Positions 61,477 through 64,000 of a stretch of 64,000 nt of DNA are shown one piece after another. Numbering within the stretch: the first letter of the stretch is position 1; each line of letters starts with the position of its first letter. The notes beneath the pieces are model-generated. The model had not been told where the DNA came from and did no database searches. It worked only from the letters and a program-made list of their open reading frames with translations. Position numbers and translations under genes: made by a program. Source of the DNA: Acinetobacter sp. S54 (GTDB taxonomy: Bacteria; Pseudomonadota; Gammaproteobacteria; Pseudomonadales; Moraxellaceae); NCBI RefSeq assembly GCF_016624945.1, contig NZ_JACVUI010000003.1, positions 372,001-436,000 of the forward strand, in the 5' to 3' direction.

Positions 61477-61827
61477 TTACCAATACAAAACATATTTAAA
61501 AGATTGAATGAATTTTGCATCCAATTCAATAAATTCAATTTCTTGTTGGCTATCGCGTACAAAAGCATGATCTTGAAATCTGGATTCAACTAGAATGGGA
61601 CTAAGATCATAAAATTCAAAGCTTTCGATCATATTTGAGGCGGGTTTAAATGCATGCTTAATCTGCTCAAATGTGACTTCTGATTTGAGCAGACTCAGGG
61701 CAGCATCTTGTAATAGTACTTTTATTGGAGTACCAAACGTCGCTAAAACCATGGTGGCTGCAATGCTCTCATTGACTTGCAGGGTACTTAAATTTGCCTG
61801 TGTTAAAATCACGAGTACAGTTTTCAC
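61477..61827 (-). CDS. tusC: sulfurtransferase complex subunit TusC (DsrF family)
   Basis: A 116-residue DsrF/TusC-like protein: VLATFGTPIKVLLQDAALSL, LVESRFQDHAF and EFIELDAKFIQSFKYVLYW, the last being a weakly conserved family end. It lacks the active cysteine, as expected. Second gene of tusDCBE. Confidence 0.85.
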   Translation of the reverse strand: MKTVLVILTQANLSTLQVNESIAATMVLATFGTPIKVLLQDAALSLLKSEVTFEQIKHAFKPASNMIESFEFYDLSPILVESRFQDHAFVRDSQQEIEFIELDAKFIQSFKYVLYW

Positions 61828-61872
61828 ACAATTTACCTTTTAAAAGCAACACTCTAACCATATAAAACGTGT

Positions 61873-62241
61873 TTAAAATTGAACAATACGTGCAGATGAT
61901 TGCAAGGCATCCGCCAGTTCTCCAAGCCCAACGAGTTCAAAACCATGAGCTAGATTGGAATCTGACAGATGATGCCGCTTAGCATTTTCTTCATCAGTTA
62001 TGCCGCGATTTAAGGCAGCACTTACACAAACTGGTAAACGGATGGAAAGTTTTCGCCATTCGTTTGTTAAATGGCGTTGATCATCGGGAAACCACTGCAA
62101 ACCATTTGCAACTTGCACGCCATCTTGGTAAAAGAAAACATGAAGTGTTTCACCTTTTTTGTGAAGTGCTTGAGCTAATTCAAAAGCATGCCATGCATGA
62201 ACAGATGTAGGAGCAGAAGTAACTAACAGTAATGTACTCAT
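61873..62241 (-). CDS. tusD: sulfurtransferase complex subunit TusD (DsrE family)
   Basis: A 122-residue DsrE/TusD protein. The active cysteine is in RLPVCVSAALNRGIT, in the place of E. coli Cys78. The start STLLLVTSAPTSVHAWHAFELA and the FFYQDGVQVANG segment also match. It receives sulfur from TusA (not in the window) and passes it to TusE. First gene of the tusDCBE operon, divergent from the epimerase gene. Confidence 0.9.
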   Translation of the reverse strand: MSTLLLVTSAPTSVHAWHAFELAQALHKKGETLHVFFYQDGVQVANGLQWFPDDQRHLTNEWRKLSIRLPVCVSAALNRGITDEENAKRHHLSDSNLAHGFELVGLGELADALQSSARIVQF

Positions 62242-62313
62242 TGAAATTTCACTTTGGTCATGAGTCTGGTCAGTGATGGGTCATACACATCGTATTAAGT
62301 AGGTAAGTATACA

Positions 62314-63321
62314 ATGATTTTGGTGACAGGTGGTTTAGGCTTTCTCGGTTCACATATTGCTTTGAGTCTTATGGCTCAAGGTCAAGAAGTTATATTAGTC
62401 GATAATCTGGCAAATGCATCATTACAAACACTAGAACGTCTTGAATATATCTCAGGAATGTATGTTCCTTTTGTTAAAGTGGATGTCCGCAATACACCTG
62501 CGCTAAATAAAGTGTTTGAGCAATATTCGATAGATGCTGTAATTCATACGGCTGGCTTTAAATCTTTAGAAGAATCCAGATTAAAGCCACTTGAATACTA
62601 TAACGATAATGTTAGCTGTATCATGAGTTTATTGCGTTCTATGCAGCGTACAGGTGTACGCAGACTTGTCCATCTCTCTAGTTTGGCCATATATGGGAAG
62701 AGTGGAATCGCACTGAGTGAAGATGAGTCTTTTGATTTCAGCTATGATAATCCCTACATCAAATCGCAACAGATGGTTGAAGAAATCATTCGGGATACTG
62801 TGAAAACGGATAATGAGTGGCAAGTTGCCATACTTCGTCTTTCAAATGTTGTAGGGGCCTTTGAACACGGCGTTTTAGGCGAAAATGTTGCTCAGCTACC
62901 AAAGAATATTGTGCCTTTAGCTTTACAAGTGGCTGCGATGCAACGTGATTCTCTAGAACTACAAAAAAATGTGGACACCAGTGACAAAACTGTCGAACGT
63001 AGTTTTATCCATGTCCTTGATGTCTGTGAAGCAGTATTTGCGAGTTTATACTGGTTAAACAATCAGCATCATTGTTGTGAAAGTTTTAATATCGCTCAAG
63101 ATAATTTAACCTCAATCAGCTCTTTGATTAAAGTTATAAGCGAAGTAACAAACGCACCTATTGAAACGCATGATGCCTTATATACTCATAATGAAATTGC
63201 ACAATTGGGTGCCGATATTTCCAAAGCAGAACAATTATTGAACTGGAAGCCAAAACGTAGTTTAGAAAAAATGATCGAAGACGAATGGCGTTTCTATCAA
63301 AATACATTAAAAGGTCAATAA
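62314..63321 (+). CDS. GalE-like NAD-dependent sugar epimerase with altered catalytic site
   Basis: A 335-residue short-chain dehydrogenase/reductase of the UDP-glucose 4-epimerase group. The NAD motif VTGGLGFLGSHIALSL, IHTAGFKSLEESRLKPLEYY, the serine-containing LSSLAIYG, and RSFIHVLDVCEAV are conserved. The YxxxK motif reads Y148-I-K-S-Q152 (NPYIKSQQM), so the catalytic lysine position is glutamine, while the tyrosine is kept. Normal GalE has YGKSK here. It either uses a shifted lysine (K150) or is not a normal epimerase. Monocistronic and divergent from tusD. Confidence 0.85.
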   Translation: MILVTGGLGFLGSHIALSLMAQGQEVILVDNLANASLQTLERLEYISGMYVPFVKVDVRNTPALNKVFEQYSIDAVIHTAGFKSLEESRLKPLEYYNDNVSCIMSLLRSMQRTGVRRLVHLSSLAIYGKSGIALSEDESFDFSYDNPYIKSQQMVEEIIRDTVKTDNEWQVAILRLSNVVGAFEHGVLGENVAQLPKNIVPLALQVAAMQRDSLELQKNVDTSDKTVERSFIHVLDVCEAVFASLYWLNNQHHCCESFNIAQDNLTSISSLIKVISEVTNAPIETHDALYTHNEIAQLGADISKAEQLLNWKPKRSLEKMIEDEWRFYQNTLKGQ

Positions 63322-63433
63322 GAAAATGATTCTTATTTACAAAAATGGACAGGTTGATTAGTATCTTGCCACTAGCCAAGCAATTTGATTGCTCCAGCCC
63401 GTATTGTCTTAAACAACATGAATAGAGGTTTTT

Positions 63434-64000
63434 ATGCAAACTCGAATTGAACATGACACCATGGGTGAAGTTGAAGTCCCAAATGATGCACTTTGGGGTG
63501 CCCAGACGCAACGTAGTTTGCAAAACTTTAAGATAGGTCAGGAACGGTTACCTCGCCCAATGATCCGTGCAATGGGTTTGGTTAAGAAAGCTGCAGCAAT
63601 CACCAACGCTGAATTAGCTCAGTTACCTTCGGATTTGAGTCAATATATTGTCGGGGCTGCTGAAGAAGTCATTGCAGGGCAATGGGACTCTCAATTTCCA
63701 TTGGTTGTTTGGCAAACAGGTTCTGGTACTCAAAGTAATATGAACTGTAATGAAGTCATTGCCAATATTGCAAATCAAAAGCTAGGTAATGCTTTAGGTT
63801 CACAGTCACCTGTGCATCCGAATGATCATGTCAATCGTGCGCAGTCTACAAACGATTCATTCCCGACAGCTATTCATGTTGCTGCTTCACTACAGATTAA
63901 TGAGTTATTGATTCCTGCTGTGCAAAGTCTACGCGATACCTTACAAAAAAAATCAGAGGAGTTTGCTGATATTGTAAAAATCGGTCGGACTCATTTACAA
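63434..64000 (+). CDS. fumC: fumarate hydratase class II (5' part, runs off the window)
   Basis: The first 189 residues of a class II fumarase, the iron-free TCA enzyme hydrating fumarate to malate. It reads [16 protein letters not shown], then [50 protein letters not shown] and ends at GRTHLQ, the latter two being substrate-binding segments. The reading frame is open to the last base of the window. A GAGG site precedes the ATG. A convergent frame through the same bases is a shadow. Confidence 0.95.
   Translation, partial: MQTRIEHDTMGEVEVPNDALWGAQTQRSLQNFKIGQERLPRPMIRAMGLVKKAAAITNAELAQLPSDLSQYIVGAAEEVIAGQWDSQFPLVVWQTGSGTQSNMNCNEVIANIANQKLGNALGSQSPVHPNDHVNRAQSTNDSFPTAIHVAASLQINELLIPAVQSLRDTLQKKSEEFADIVKIGRTHLQ

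Noticed and set aside
63158..63523. Minus-strand 121-residue ORF between the epimerase and fumC
   Set aside because: It overlaps the ends of two confident genes and lacks any domain or ribosome-binding site.

Overview
The window reads as chromosomal DNA of an Acinetobacter species (Moraxellaceae, Gammaproteobacteria). The evidence is low GC, gene content typical of the genus (putA without its DNA-binding domain next to an Lrp-type regulator, pgk/fba, pyrG-kdsA-eno-ftsB-ispD, tusDCBE, a MoaC-MoaB fusion) and short operons ended by strong hairpin terminators. I see no rRNA or tRNA gene, prophage, insertion sequence or CRISPR array. I do not assign a species. The last gene (fumC) runs off the right edge.

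Left part (1-17.1 kb): a DyP-type peroxidase, a membrane-anchored glutamate-synthase-like FMN/Fe-S oxidoreductase, a JmjC ribosomal-protein hydroxylase, a DUF2237-maf pair, glycolysis/gluconeogenesis genes (pgk, fba) separated by a small lipoprotein, a DMT permease, a nitroreductase, lpxH, ppiB and glnS. A 42-bp tandem repeat follows glnS. Then come an LRAT/NlpC-like protein divergent from a secreted phosphodiester glycosidase-like protein, trmA, and a frameshifted GrpB-family gene.

Middle part (17.1-41 kb): a proline catabolic locus (putA, divergent putR, convergent putP), a sirtuin with a degenerate zinc ribbon, a KgtP-like permease, and a PadR-type regulator plus hydrolase divergent from fadH across two matching 16-bp palindromes. 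Further on are two alpha/beta hydrolases, lipoproteins, the housekeeping run pyrG-kdsA-eno-ftsB-ispD, dadA, a large lipoprotein lipase and an isochorismatase-family hydrolase.

The main accessory block (42-57.9 kb) is a complete nitrate assimilation island. NasT (ANTAR antiterminator) and NasS (nitrate sensor) are transcribed leftward. The nitrate transporter, NirB, a NirD-FAD reductase fusion, NasA, MobA, MoaA, MoaD, MoaE, MoaCB, MoeA and ModA are transcribed rightward. The 445-bp gap between the two arms carries two outward-facing sigma-54 (-24/-12) promoter matches. The rightward leader begins, at the predicted transcription start, with two hairpins that both have six-base loops with A at loop position 1 and G at position 4, the hallmark of ANTAR-protein RNA targets. 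The inferred logic is nitrogen limitation through sigma-54 combined with nitrate sensing through NasS/NasT. The island supplies uptake, both reduction steps, the electron-transfer partner and almost the whole molybdenum cofactor pathway. The molybdate permease subunits ModB and ModC are not in the window.

Right part (57.9-64 kb): an HxlR regulator, a MocR-type regulator divergent from an EamA transporter with three TGTACTG-type half-sites between them, the tusDCBE tRNA 2-thiolation relay, a GalE-like epimerase whose catalytic lysine position is glutamine, and the start of fumC.
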